Below, one piece after another: positions 33,374 to 41,188 of a stretch of 45,966 nucleotides of DNA. How positions within the stretch are numbered: position 1 is the stretch's first letter; every line of letters starts with the position of its first letter. This stretch comes from JAPKZH01 sp964537875. Its GTDB lineage: Bacteria; Acidobacteriota; Aminicenantia; Aminicenantales; UBA4085. The stretch spans positions 1 through 45,966 of the forward strand of contig CAZIDN010000028.1 in assembly GCA_964537875.1 (NCBI GenBank). Direction: 5' to 3'. Below the pieces are notes generated by a model. That model was given only the letters and a program-made list of their open reading frames with translations. It did no database searches and was not told the origin of the DNA. A program made the position numbers and the translations under genes.

Positions 33374-33415
33374 GCTTTGGAAAGGGACTCGCTCCCTAAC
33401 GGGATTTTTCACGCC
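33374..33415. repeat. 42-base repeat, copy 1
   Basis: It matches 36648-36689 at 38 of 42 positions in the same orientation. Both hold a short GGGA-YTCGC-TCCC hairpin followed by AACGGGATTTTTCA. Both lie in divergent intergenic regions upstream of a plus-strand operon. Confidence 0.65.
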
Positions 33416-33626
33416 ATAAAAATCCCGCCTTTTTCGGCGGCTGCGATTCTCGCACATGTGATCAGTACTTTTGAATTATGCCTTTGTCCACACCGTGGCG
33501 TGTCTCGCTGTATTGTTCTTGCTCAAACATTCTCGCCGGCCTCAAAGAGGCTACCCTCAAATATACGGTGGCGCGTGTTTCTCCGATAGATTGTTTTATT
33601 AGGTAAAAAGATTCTCAATTCGTGAT

Positions 33627-33661
33627 ATTAATCCCCCTACCCCCTTGGACAATCAAGGGGG
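33627..33661. repeat. Short repeat with hairpin (copy 2 of the ATTAATCCCC family)
   Basis: 33627-33646 is identical to 16691-16710 over 20 bases, and the CCCCCTT / AAGGGGG stem is kept (33640-33646 with 33655-33661) although the loop differs. The flanking sequence is not shared. A related CGCGGCACACCCCTCGCCCG (33781-33800) is a near reverse complement of the segment around 16615-16635, so both ends of this intergenic region echo the hypC/uppS region. Confidence 0.65.
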
Positions 33662-33822
33662 CTCTATAAGGCCGATGGTCGCTTCATCCCTTTCCAAAGC
33701 TCCTTGATTTTGTTCTTATGTTCATGCTCAGCCGCTAAAAATATTGAGCGGTCTCCCTCTCAACGGAGGTTGGCTTTCTACGCGGCACACCCCTCGCCCG
33801 GCGAATTAATACTAAAATGGTG

Positions 33823-33851
33823 TTGATAGATTTTTTGTTTTTAGCTATAGT
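33823..33851 (+). promoter_or_regulatory. Promoter of lepB
   Basis: TTGATA 33823-33828, 17-base spacer, TATAGT 33846-33851. The predicted start is near 33858, leaving a short leader with TAGGTGA before ATG 33874. Confidence 0.55.
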
Positions 33852-33873
33852 AGCGCTTCTGTTTAGGTGAACC

Positions 33874-34584
33874 ATGACCGAAGAGAAAGAGCCGAAGAAG
33901 AAACGGGACAAGGGCGTTTTTCGGGAATATTTCGAGCTCATTGCCGAGACGGCCGTGTTTGTCTTTTTTGTCATGACTTTTGTCGTCCAGGCCTTCCAGA
34001 TCCCGACGGGCTCGATGGAGCCGACGCTCCTCATCGGCGATTTTCTCCTGGTCAACAAGCTCGTCTATGCCGGGACGGCCTCGCCGATCGAGGCCAGCCT
34101 GCTTCCCAGGAAAAACATCCGCCGGCAGGACATCGTCGTTTTCAAATATCCCAATGATTTGGCCAAGGATTTCGTCAAGCGGGTCATCGGGCTGCCGGGG
34201 GAGAAGCTGGAGATCAAAAACAAGCAGGTGTTCATCAATGACCAGCCGCTGGACGAAAAATACAAGGTCCACAGCGACAATCAGATGATCGCCAAGAACG
34301 ATACTTACAATTACAGCGATAACATCCGGGACAATTACGGCCCGGTCGTCGTCCCCCCCGATCACATTTTCGTCATGGGCGACAACCGCGACAACAGCGC
34401 CGATTCACGCTACTGGGGATTTTTGCCGCTGAACTATGTCAAAGGCCGGCCCTGGATCATCTATTTTTCTTACAAGGCCGAGCGGGACGCCTATCTCAAG
34501 ACAAGCGCCCGGGATCGCCTGAAAAAGCTGGTCAGCTTTCTGCCGAAAGCAAGATGGGGGCGGATGCTGAAGCTCATCCGCTAG
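33874..34584 (+). CDS. lepB: Signal peptidase I
   Basis: 236 residues. One N-terminal membrane helix (about 24-41), the nucleophile in PTGSMEPTL (Ser47), the general base in DFVKRVIGLPGE (Lys102) and the box E motif VMGDNRDNSADSRYWGF. It cleaves signal peptides of exported proteins at the inner membrane's outer face. A long loop (about 60-85) and a basic C-terminal tail are slightly unusual. Its stop is one base from the stop of the convergent phosphatase-fold gene. Confidence 0.95.
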   Translation: MTEEKEPKKKRDKGVFREYFELIAETAVFVFFVMTFVVQAFQIPTGSMEPTLLIGDFLLVNKLVYAGTASPIEASLLPRKNIRRQDIVVFKYPNDLAKDFVKRVIGLPGEKLEIKNKQVFINDQPLDEKYKVHSDNQMIAKNDTYNYSDNIRDNYGPVVVPPDHIFVMGDNRDNSADSRYWGFLPLNYVKGRPWIIYFSYKAERDAYLKTSARDRLKKLVSFLPKARWGRMLKLIR

Positions 34585-34585
34585 C

Positions 34586-36238
34586 CTATTTGATGTTCCT
34601 GATGTTCACGTCCTCGTAGGAAGTAATATAGAAGATGGGGTTTTCCTCCGTGAAGGCGGGAAGGAAGAGCGAGCCGCGGACGATGCCGTCCATGTCTTTG
34701 CCCACCGGAAGTCCCAGGCTATAGAGAAGACTGGGCAAGACGTCCACGAGCTTCAACCCCTCGATGTTTTTCCCCCGGGCGATGTCCTTTCCGTAAAAGA
34801 AAATGGCCCCGTCCGGAGCCTGTTCGTGGTAGGAAGAAACAGAGGCGTTGCCCAGGATCCATTCCACCAGCCTCTTCCAGAACGGCAGCGGTTCGATGCC
34901 GTGGGGAGAATAGACGACCAGGAGCTCGTCCTCTTTGAGGGCGGCCAGGTACTTGCCGATGATCTGGTCATAGAATTCGTAATATTTTTCGATGACGGGC
35001 CCGTATTTTTGGATTTCCTCCTGGCGAATCTCGCCGAAGGCGTCGGGAAAACTGTATTTATAGAAATAGGTCTCGGCCGTGTTCAAGCCATCCAGGAACA
35101 AGGAGAAGAGCCGCGGCTGCGTTTCGGTCTTGATCTTCCAGCCTTTTTCCTCCGCTTCGCTGTCCCTGGAAAAGGCCTGCTTGACCTGGGAAAATATCTT
35201 GGACGTTTCGAATTGCAAATCCTTGTAAAAGGTGAGGAAAAGTTTTTCCGTCTTCGGGTTCATCGGGACGGGCGTCGGCTCGGCCGAGGGCCGGCCTTCT
35301 CTGACAAACGGCGCTCCGAAGTCTTCGAAAATCTTCCAGAGGTCTTTCGTCGTCGGCGGCGGGTCATTGGGCAGGACTTTGAGCAGGCCGATCCGCTTCA
35401 GCTGCCGGAAAAGGATAAAGCGCGGGACGATCTCGATCTTATCCCGGATTCCCGGGATCCGGTATTGGACCTCGGAAATCAGGCGGTGCTTTCCCGGAAA
35501 CTTGCCCGTGTTGAAGGAGTGATCCAGGACCGAGAATTCATTGGGAGTGAAGTTTTCCAGGCGTCCCCAAGAGCCTCCTTCCATAAGCCAGGTGAAATTC
35601 GGAAGCTTCCGCTCGCTGCTGAGGGGAAGGATAAAATCCAGGCTCAGGCCGTTCAGGGCGAAAATGGTGATTTTTTTTTCGATGGCCACGGCCTCGATGG
35701 CGGCCAGCTTGGCCGATTTTCCGAACCGTGGATAGCTCAGACGGAGGACAAGAACAAGCCCCATAACGATGCCGAGGAGGACGAAGAAAGCGATGAAATA
35801 AAAGTGGCTCGGCTTTCGGTGGTAATGCCGGTAATGGAAGACAAAGCCGGCGGTCGCCAACAGGAACAGGGCCATCATCTGGATCTGGAGGAGGGTGGGC
35901 AGGCCGGCCGCAAAAAAGGAGGAGAAATAAACATAATTTTCCCTGAAAATGATCAGGAAGACGAGCGTCAACAGAGAGAAGTCCAGCGTCAGGAACGAAG
36001 CTGAGACAAACCCGGCCCGGCCTTTCTTACCGGTAAAGAAGTGATAGATATAATAGACGCAGAGGCCGGCCAGGGTCATCAGGAGGCCGTAGCTGAGCAT
36101 GAGAAAGGCCGCCAGCCGGAGGAGAAAAAAAGGCTTCAGGACGAGGTTGATGTTGAGGTCGGCCACCAAAAGGGCCAGCAGCAGACAAAAATAGAAGCCG
36201 CCGATGAGAGAGTTCGCGAGGACTCGCAGAAATTTCAT
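34586..36238 (-). CDS. Polytopic membrane protein with a catalytically degenerate alkaline-phosphatase-like domain
   Basis: 550 residues: five or six membrane helices (about 1-165), then an alkaline-phosphatase/type-I phosphodiesterase-like domain. The usual metal and nucleophile positions are altered. FALNGLSLDFILPL has Asn where LDG has Asp; SVLDHSFNTGKFPGKH has His where the Thr nucleophile normally precedes SF; VVYSPHGIEPLP has Pro where SDHG has Asp. The fold outline LPNFTWLMEGGSWGRL and LVDVLPSLLYSLGLPVGKDM is otherwise kept, so this is probably a pseudoenzyme. ATG 36238 was preferred over a GTG at 36256; neither has a clear ribosome site. Role unknown. Confidence 0.7.
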   Translation of the reverse strand: MKFLRVLANSLIGGFYFCLLLALLVADLNINLVLKPFFLLRLAAFLMLSYGLLMTLAGLCVYYIYHFFTGKKGRAGFVSASFLTLDFSLLTLVFLIIFRENYVYFSSFFAAGLPTLLQIQMMALFLLATAGFVFHYRHYHRKPSHFYFIAFFVLLGIVMGLVLVLRLSYPRFGKSAKLAAIEAVAIEKKITIFALNGLSLDFILPLSSERKLPNFTWLMEGGSWGRLENFTPNEFSVLDHSFNTGKFPGKHRLISEVQYRIPGIRDKIEIVPRFILFRQLKRIGLLKVLPNDPPPTTKDLWKIFEDFGAPFVREGRPSAEPTPVPMNPKTEKLFLTFYKDLQFETSKIFSQVKQAFSRDSEAEEKGWKIKTETQPRLFSLFLDGLNTAETYFYKYSFPDAFGEIRQEEIQKYGPVIEKYYEFYDQIIGKYLAALKEDELLVVYSPHGIEPLPFWKRLVEWILGNASVSSYHEQAPDGAIFFYGKDIARGKNIEGLKLVDVLPSLLYSLGLPVGKDMDGIVRGSLFLPAFTEENPIFYITSYEDVNIRNIK

Positions 36239-36305
36239 GCTTAAGAAAGCTAACACGAATTACGGCGACGGTCAACAATCTTCCCCCAATGTAAGCATCA
36301 CCGTC

Positions 36306-36616
36306 TATGTGATTTCGAGGAGGCGTAGGCATCACCCCTGGCCCCCTGGGGAACCAGTCCCGTCGGACACTCTTGGAAGGAAACCCTTTGGCGGGTTTCC
36401 TTCCAACGGTCGCTTGGCTCCCTGCCATCCTTCCAAGGAGCATTTGGCAATGAATTCATGGGAGGATGCTCCTTGGAGGGGTGGCAGGGCGGGCGGGTAT
36501 TCCCGCCGCCCGTTGGAGGGGGACCCTATGAAAGGGTCCTCCTCCAAGAGTGTCCGGGGCCCCCCTCCGCTAGGGGGGTCTCAGGGGTGATGCCTACGCC
36601 TCCTCGAAATCACATA
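36306..36616. repeat. Branched palindromic element, copy E, with 35-bp perfect outer inverted arms
   Basis: Outer arms 36306-36340 and 36582-36616 are perfect reverse complements over 35 bases. Core 36365-36555: closing stem GGACACTCTTGG / CCAAGAGTGTCC; left side arm TTGGAAGGAAACCC / GGGTTTCCTTCCAA (36373-36386 with 36393-36406); central arm 36421-36443 with 36466-36488 (21 of 23 pairs Watson-Crick, the other two G.T) around ATGAATTCAT (36450-36459); a GCGGGTATTCCCGC hairpin; right side arm 36513-36526 with 36534-36547 (one wobble). It occupies the divergent gap between the phosphatase-fold gene and the 36.7-kb operon. Confidence 0.92.
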
Positions 36617-36647
36617 TTTGAATGTTTCCTCCTCTATCCGCCCATTC

Positions 36648-36689
36648 GCTTTGAAAAGGGATTCGCTCCCGAACGGGATTTTTCAGGCC
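36648..36689. repeat. 42-base repeat, copy 2
   Basis: Matches 33374-33415 at 38 of 42 positions. It ends just before the -35 box of the following operon, so it may act on that promoter. Confidence 0.65.
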
Positions 36690-36693
36690 TTGG

Positions 36694-36722
36694 TTGACCG
36701 CGGGGATTGATTAAAATATCAT
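36694..36722 (+). promoter_or_regulatory. Promoter of the 36.7-45.8 kb operon, near-leaderless
   Basis: TTGACC 36694-36699, 17-base spacer, TATCAT 36717-36722. Transcription would begin about 36729, at or next to the tandem start codons ATG 36728 and ATG 36731. Confidence 0.5.
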
Positions 36723-36730
36723 TATGAATG

Positions 36731-37543
36731 ATGAAAACGCCGGTGATCGCCCTCCTCACGGATTATGGGGACCGGGATTTCTTTGCCGCCTCCCTGAAGG
36801 CGGTCATTCTCAGCATCCAGCCTGAGGCGAAGATCGTAGATATTACCCATGCGGTCCGCTCCTTTGATGTCCGGGAGGGAAGCTTCGTCCTGTTCGGGTG
36901 CTTCAGGTTCTTTCCCCCCGGCACCATTTTTGTGGTTGTCGTTGATCCGGGAGTCGGAACGAGCCGCCCCATCCTCCTGGTGAAGACGAGCAAGTATTAT
37001 TTCATAGCCCCGGACAACGGCGTTTTGAGCCATGTCCTGGACGTGGATAAACCGGAGCGGATCATCCGTTTAAGCAACGAAAAATTTTTCCTGGCAGGAC
37101 CGGGCCGGACTTTTGAAGGACGGGACAAGATGGCTCCCGCAGCCGCCTGGCTGTCCCACGGCTGCGCATTGGAGGAGTTCGGGCCGCCGCTCCGAAGCTT
37201 CAAAAAATTCAAGATCCCCAAGCCCAGGTTTTTCAAAGATTCGATCGTGGGCCACGTCCTGTCCATCGATAAATTCGGGAATTATATCACCGACATCCCG
37301 TCTGAGATGGTGTCGAAGCTCCTCGAAAGCGAACGTAAGGGGGAGCCGGTCCTGAGGCTGGGCAAAGCCGTGGCCACGTCTTTCCGGAAGACTTTTGCCT
37401 CCTCGAAAAAAGGGGAGCTCTTTTATCTCCCTGGAAGCCTTGGGACGATCGAGATCGCCCGGAGGGAAGCCTCGGCCTATGCCGCCCTCAAGGTCAAACC
37501 GGGCGCCCCGGTCGAAATTTCTCTCAAAAGCCGGCGGACATAA
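36731..37543 (+). CDS. SAM hydroxide adenosyltransferase-like protein (DUF62 family)
   Basis: 270 residues. IALLTDYGDRDFFAASLKAV, IVDITHAVRSFDVREGSFVL, VVVVDPGVGTSRPILLV, APDNGVLSHVL and LSIDKFGNYITDI follow the family of SAM:hydroxide adenosyltransferases and SAM-dependent halogenases. The family triad is Asp-Arg-His. Asp (VDPGVG) and Arg (GTSRP) are present, but the usual FHGRD reads FEGRD, so the His is replaced by Glu. The Met pair at the start allows ATG 36728 or 36731; I chose the latter because predicted transcription starts at about 36729. The recD2 ATG shares a base with its TAA. Confidence 0.85.
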   Translation: MKTPVIALLTDYGDRDFFAASLKAVILSIQPEAKIVDITHAVRSFDVREGSFVLFGCFRFFPPGTIFVVVVDPGVGTSRPILLVKTSKYYFIAPDNGVLSHVLDVDKPERIIRLSNEKFFLAGPGRTFEGRDKMAPAAAWLSHGCALEEFGPPLRSFKKFKIPKPRFFKDSIVGHVLSIDKFGNYITDIPSEMVSKLLESERKGEPVLRLGKAVATSFRKTFASSKKGELFYLPGSLGTIEIARREASAYAALKVKPGAPVEISLKSRRT

Positions 37544-39717
37544 TGGAATTTCTCGAAGGGACGATCGAGCAAATCCTCTTCTATAACCCGGAGAACGGGT
37601 ACACGGTTTTCAAGTTTTCCATCGAAGAGCGCGAACAGGCGATCGTCGTCGGGTCTTTTCCGCCGATGTCGCCGGGCGAACGGCTGAAGGTCAGCGGCCG
37701 CTGGGAGGTCAACCCGAAGTTCGGCCCTCAGTTCAAGGCCGACGGCTTCGTTCCCGTCCTCCCGTCCGGGGCTAAAGGGATCGAGAAGTTTCTGTCCTGC
37801 GGCTTGATCAAGGGCATCGGGCCCGTCCTGGCCAAAAGGATCATCAAGAAATTCGGCGAGCAAACGCTGGAGATCCTGTCGCGCAACCCGGACCGGATGA
37901 AGGACGTCGAGGGCGTGGGCGCGGTCAAGCTCAAGGAGATCAAGAAGTCCTGGGCCGAGCATGAGGACATCCGGGACCTCATCATTTTTTTACAAGAACA
38001 CAACGTGTCGACCAGCCTGGCCACGAAGATCTACCGGCATTACGGGCAGAAGTCCTATCAGATCCTGAAGACCAATCCCTACCAGCTCTGCCTGGAGATC
38101 TGGGGCATCGGTTTCAAGACCGCCGACCAAATCGCCATCAAGCTGGGCATGGACCCTGTTTCTCCGGAGAGGATCAAGGCCTTCATCCTTTACCTCCTGG
38201 AAAAGGACAACGAGCAGGGGCATATCTTTTCCTTTGCCGGCAACCTTGAAACGCGATGCCGAGAGGAGCTCGAGGTCGGCCAGGAAAAATTCCGACCGGC
38301 GCTCGAAGAACTCAAGAAGAAAAAGCTCGTCGTTGGGGAGAGCCTGGCCGATGACGAGGCGATCTACCTTCCTTTTTTTTACCAGGCCCAGGAAGTGGTG
38401 GTCCGTTCCATCCACAAGCTGGCCCGGGCGCCCTTTTTCTTGCCGCCGTTCGATATCGACCAGGTCATCGGGGATGTGGAGAAAGGGCTCCGGTTAGAGT
38501 TCTCGGCCCAGCAAAAACGGGCGATCCGGGAGAGCTTCCAGAAAAAGATCCTGATCATCACGGGCGGACCGGGCACGGGAAAAACGACGATCATCAAGGC
38601 TATTACGGCCGTTTTCGATAAATGGGGGAGCAAAGTGCTCCTCGCGGCCCCCACGGGACGGGCGGCCAAGCGCCTGTCCGAGACAACCGGGAAAGAGGCC
38701 AAGACTATTCACCGGACCCTCGAGTTCAACCCCAAGCTCGGCATTTTTCGACGCAATGAAAAACACCCGTTGGCGGGCGACGCCATCATCATCGATGAAT
38801 TCTCCATGGTCGACTTGGCCCTAATGTTTTCCTTGATCAAGGCCATTCCCCCGTCGATGCGATTGATCATCGTCGGGGACAAGGACCAGCTCCCGGCCCT
38901 CGGCCCCGGGACAATCCTCCGCGACCTCATCGAATCCCAGCAGGTCAGCGTCGTCAGGCTGGACGAGATTTTCCGGCAGGAGCGGGACAGCCTGATCGTC
39001 ACCAACGCCCACCGCATCAACCAGGGTCAGACGATCCTCTACCCGGCCCGGGACGACAAGAATTCCGATTTTTATTTTATCCATCAGGAGGACGAGCAAA
39101 AGGTGTTTCAGACCATCCTGAAGCTCTGCAGCTTCGGCATTCCCCAGAAGCTCGCCCTCAATCCGCTCTCGCCCCAAATCCAGGTCATCAGCCCGATGTA
39201 TAAAGGCTTTGTCGGCGTAGACCGGCTGAACGCCGAGCTCCAGCGAAGGTTGAACGCCTCCCAGGAGGGCCTCAAAATCGGCACGCGCGAGATCCGGGTC
39301 CATGACAAGGTTATGCAAATCCGGAACAATTACGAGAAGGACGTCTTCAACGGGGATATCGGATCCGTCGTCCACATCGACAGGTCGCGGTACCGGCTGA
39401 TCGTCCATTTTGACGGCCGGCCCGTGATCTACGAAAAAGACGAGATCGAGGATATCACCCTGGCCTATGCCGTCTCCGTCCATAAATCCCAGGGCAGCGA
39501 GTACCAGGCCGTGGTCATGCCGCTCCTGACCCAGCATTTCATCATGCTCCAGAGAAATTTATTTTACACAGCCCTGACCCGGGCCAAGAAGCTGAGCATC
39601 ATCATCGGGTCGTACAAAGCCCTCTATATCGCCATCAAAAACGACAAGCCCGTCAACCGCAACAGCCTCCTCCGGGAAAAGCTGTGCGCGGCGGGCCGGG
39701 AAGTTGACTTCGCCTGA
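37543..39717 (+). CDS. recD2: RecD2-type ATP-dependent DNA helicase
   Basis: 724 residues. An N-terminal OB-like region, then helix-hairpin-helix repeats (GLIKGIGPVLAKRIIKKFGE; DVEGVGAVKLKEI; IWGIGFKTADQIA; about 85-200). SF1B helicase motifs follow: Walker A ITGGPGTGKTTIIKAI (about 340), Walker B IDEFSMVDLALM, VGDKDQLPALGPG and the late YAVSVHKSQGSEYQAVVM, YTALTRAKKLSIIIG. It is a 5'-3' helicase used in repair without RecBC. It starts on the last base of the preceding stop (TAATG). Confidence 0.95.
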   Translation: MEFLEGTIEQILFYNPENGYTVFKFSIEEREQAIVVGSFPPMSPGERLKVSGRWEVNPKFGPQFKADGFVPVLPSGAKGIEKFLSCGLIKGIGPVLAKRIIKKFGEQTLEILSRNPDRMKDVEGVGAVKLKEIKKSWAEHEDIRDLIIFLQEHNVSTSLATKIYRHYGQKSYQILKTNPYQLCLEIWGIGFKTADQIAIKLGMDPVSPERIKAFILYLLEKDNEQGHIFSFAGNLETRCREELEVGQEKFRPALEELKKKKLVVGESLADDEAIYLPFFYQAQEVVVRSIHKLARAPFFLPPFDIDQVIGDVEKGLRLEFSAQQKRAIRESFQKKILIITGGPGTGKTTIIKAITAVFDKWGSKVLLAAPTGRAAKRLSETTGKEAKTIHRTLEFNPKLGIFRRNEKHPLAGDAIIIDEFSMVDLALMFSLIKAIPPSMRLIIVGDKDQLPALGPGTILRDLIESQQVSVVRLDEIFRQERDSLIVTNAHRINQGQTILYPARDDKNSDFYFIHQEDEQKVFQTILKLCSFGIPQKLALNPLSPQIQVISPMYKGFVGVDRLNAELQRRLNASQEGLKIGTREIRVHDKVMQIRNNYEKDVFNGDIGSVVHIDRSRYRLIVHFDGRPVIYEKDEIEDITLAYAVSVHKSQGSEYQAVVMPLLTQHFIMLQRNLFYTALTRAKKLSIIIGSYKALYIAIKNDKPVNRNSLLREKLCAAGREVDFA

Positions 39718-39758
39718 ATCTTTTGCCTATGATGGAAACGCGAACAAAGGAGATCGCC

Positions 39759-40244
39759 ATGAAAAAGCCAAAGTCCACAGCGGCCATCATCCTAATCCTT
39801 TCAGTCTTCGTCGTCTGTCTGGCCGCCGAGACGCTGCTGGTCAAGGTCCAGACAACTCAGCTCAGAAAAGGCCCCCAATTTTTTTCGCAGGCCCTGGCGA
39901 CCCTCAAGGCAGGGGATCGCCTCGAAAAAGTGAGCGAAAACGCCGGCTGGATCCGGGTCAAAACATCGGCAGGCGTCCTCGGTTGGATCCATTCGAGCGC
40001 CGTGGAAGCGACGAAATTCAGCCTGCTGGCCATGGATAAAAGCATGAAAACCCAGGCTACGGCGTCCGAAGTGGCCCTGGCCGGAAAAGGATTCAACAAG
40101 CAGGTCGAAGCCAATTACCGGGCCAAGCATGGGGATGTCAGCTTTGCTTTCGTAGATCAAATGCTTCAACTCAAGATCCCGCCGGCCCAGATCGAGGATT
40201 TTCTGAAAAACGGAAAGCTGGGCGAATTCCGAGGTGCCAAATGA
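39759..40244 (+). CDS. Exported SH3-like domain protein
   Basis: 161 residues. Signal peptide (about 1-22), then a bacterial SH3 domain (about 24-80: LLVKVQTTQLRKGPQF, LKAGDRLEKVSENAGWIRVK, LGWIHSSAVE). The C-terminal half is helical (FNKQVEANYRAKHGD, VDQMLQLKIPPAQIEDFLK) and unrecognised. ATG 39759 has AAAGGAGA upstream, unlike an in-frame ATG at 39723. It overlaps the M48 gene by 4 bases, implying a periplasmic pair. Confidence 0.75.
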   Translation: MKKPKSTAAIILILSVFVVCLAAETLLVKVQTTQLRKGPQFFSQALATLKAGDRLEKVSENAGWIRVKTSAGVLGWIHSSAVEATKFSLLAMDKSMKTQATASEVALAGKGFNKQVEANYRAKHGDVSFAFVDQMLQLKIPPAQIEDFLKNGKLGEFRGAK

Positions 40245-41158
40245 AGACAAGACGAACATTGGGGGTCTTTCTTCTGTTCGCCACCGCGGGGTTGCTCCTG
40301 GCCAGCTGCTCGGTCGTTCAGAAAGGGGCGGATGTCCTGACCGCCCAGGGCAAAATGAGCCAAAAAGACAGGGACGCTCTAGTCAAGACGAGCGAAGCCG
40401 TCCGCAGCACCTTCTCGCAAATCAACGAAGAAGAGGAGTACTACATCGGCCGCGCCGTGGCCGCCATGATTCTCTCCCGATATGCTGCCTACAAGGACGA
40501 CACTCTCACCCAATATATCAATACCGTCGGGAATGCCGTGGCCGTCTATTCGGACCGTCCGGAAATCTACGCCGGCTGGCATTTTCTCGTCCTGGACACC
40601 GATGAGGTAAACGCCCTGGCCGCGCCCGGCGGGATGATCTTCATCACCAAAGGCTTGCTGCGTCGCTGCCGGGATGAAGAATCGCTGGGCATGGTCTTGG
40701 CCCATGAAGTGGGGCACGTCTGTGCAAAGCACGGGCTGCAATCGATCAAGAAATCGCGCCTCGTGGATGCCTTCAAGCTCATCGGCCAGGAAGCCGTCCA
40801 GCGCTACAGCCCGGAGAAACTGGCCCAGTTGACAAACGTTTTTGAGGGCGTCCTGGGAGACATCGCCGAACAGCTAATCGAGAGAGGCTATGACCGCAAG
40901 TACGAGTACGAAGCGGACGGCTTGGCCGTCAAATTTGGAGCCAAGACCGGGTTCGACCCCAACGGCATCCAGCGCTTTCTCAAAACGATGGTCGGCGATT
41001 CTTCTTCGGCGTCGGGGAAAGGCTGGTTCAAGACCCATCCAACGCCCGAGAGTCGGATGGAAAGCCTGCAGAAGACGATTGCTACCCTGGCCGCTCTTCC
41101 TAAAATCGAGGCCGTTCGGACAGAGAGGTTTGAGCGATACACGAGTTCCTTGAAATAG
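40241..41158 (+). CDS. M48-family metallopeptidase lipoprotein
   Basis: 305 residues. The lipobox LLASC (19-23) predicts a lipid anchor; Arg/Ser at +2 is absent, so the outer membrane is possible. HEVGH (155-159) gives two zinc ligands and the catalytic Glu; the downstream EYEADGLAVKFG gives the third Glu ligand. WFKTHPTPESRMESL near the end is typical of the BepA/LoiP-like M48 group, which works in envelope quality control. Coupled to the SH3 protein. Confidence 0.9.
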   Translation: MKTRRTLGVFLLFATAGLLLASCSVVQKGADVLTAQGKMSQKDRDALVKTSEAVRSTFSQINEEEEYYIGRAVAAMILSRYAAYKDDTLTQYINTVGNAVAVYSDRPEIYAGWHFLVLDTDEVNALAAPGGMIFITKGLLRRCRDEESLGMVLAHEVGHVCAKHGLQSIKKSRLVDAFKLIGQEAVQRYSPEKLAQLTNVFEGVLGDIAEQLIERGYDRKYEYEADGLAVKFGAKTGFDPNGIQRFLKTMVGDSSSASGKGWFKTHPTPESRMESLQKTIATLAALPKIEAVRTERFERYTSSLK

Positions 41159-41188
41159 CGAAAAGTTCCGCCGCCGTGCGGATTCTTC

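Larger units (their letters stand above)
33371..33703. repeat. Intergenic region bounded by a 17-bp perfect inverted repeat
   Basis: GGAGCTTTGGAAAGGGA at 33371-33387 and its reverse complement at 33687-33703. Between them lie a 10-bp perfect hairpin CGGGATTTTT / AAAAATCCCG (33400-33409 with 33418-33427), otherwise unremarkable AT-rich sequence, and the ATTAATCCCC repeat. No gene is visible in 33320-33873. This may be a remnant of a further palindromic element that lacks the ATGAATTCAT core. Confidence 0.5.

Noticed and set aside
36332..36547. Open reading frame of 71 codons in the palindromic element, with a near-identical peptide at 23462-23689
   Set aside because: The peptide similarity follows from the DNA repeat. 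There is no ribosome site, the frame lies wholly in paired arms, and other copies break it, so it is not a conserved small protein.
5666..36616. CRISPR array or tandem repeats
   Set aside because: The repeats are palindromic, 180-360 bp, dispersed over 31 kb at gene boundaries, with no regular spacers and no cas genes.
36306..36616. Classical insertion sequence or MITE
   Set aside because: No transposase, no shared terminal repeats between copies and no obvious short target-site duplications; a trans-mobilised element remains possible but is not the standard form.
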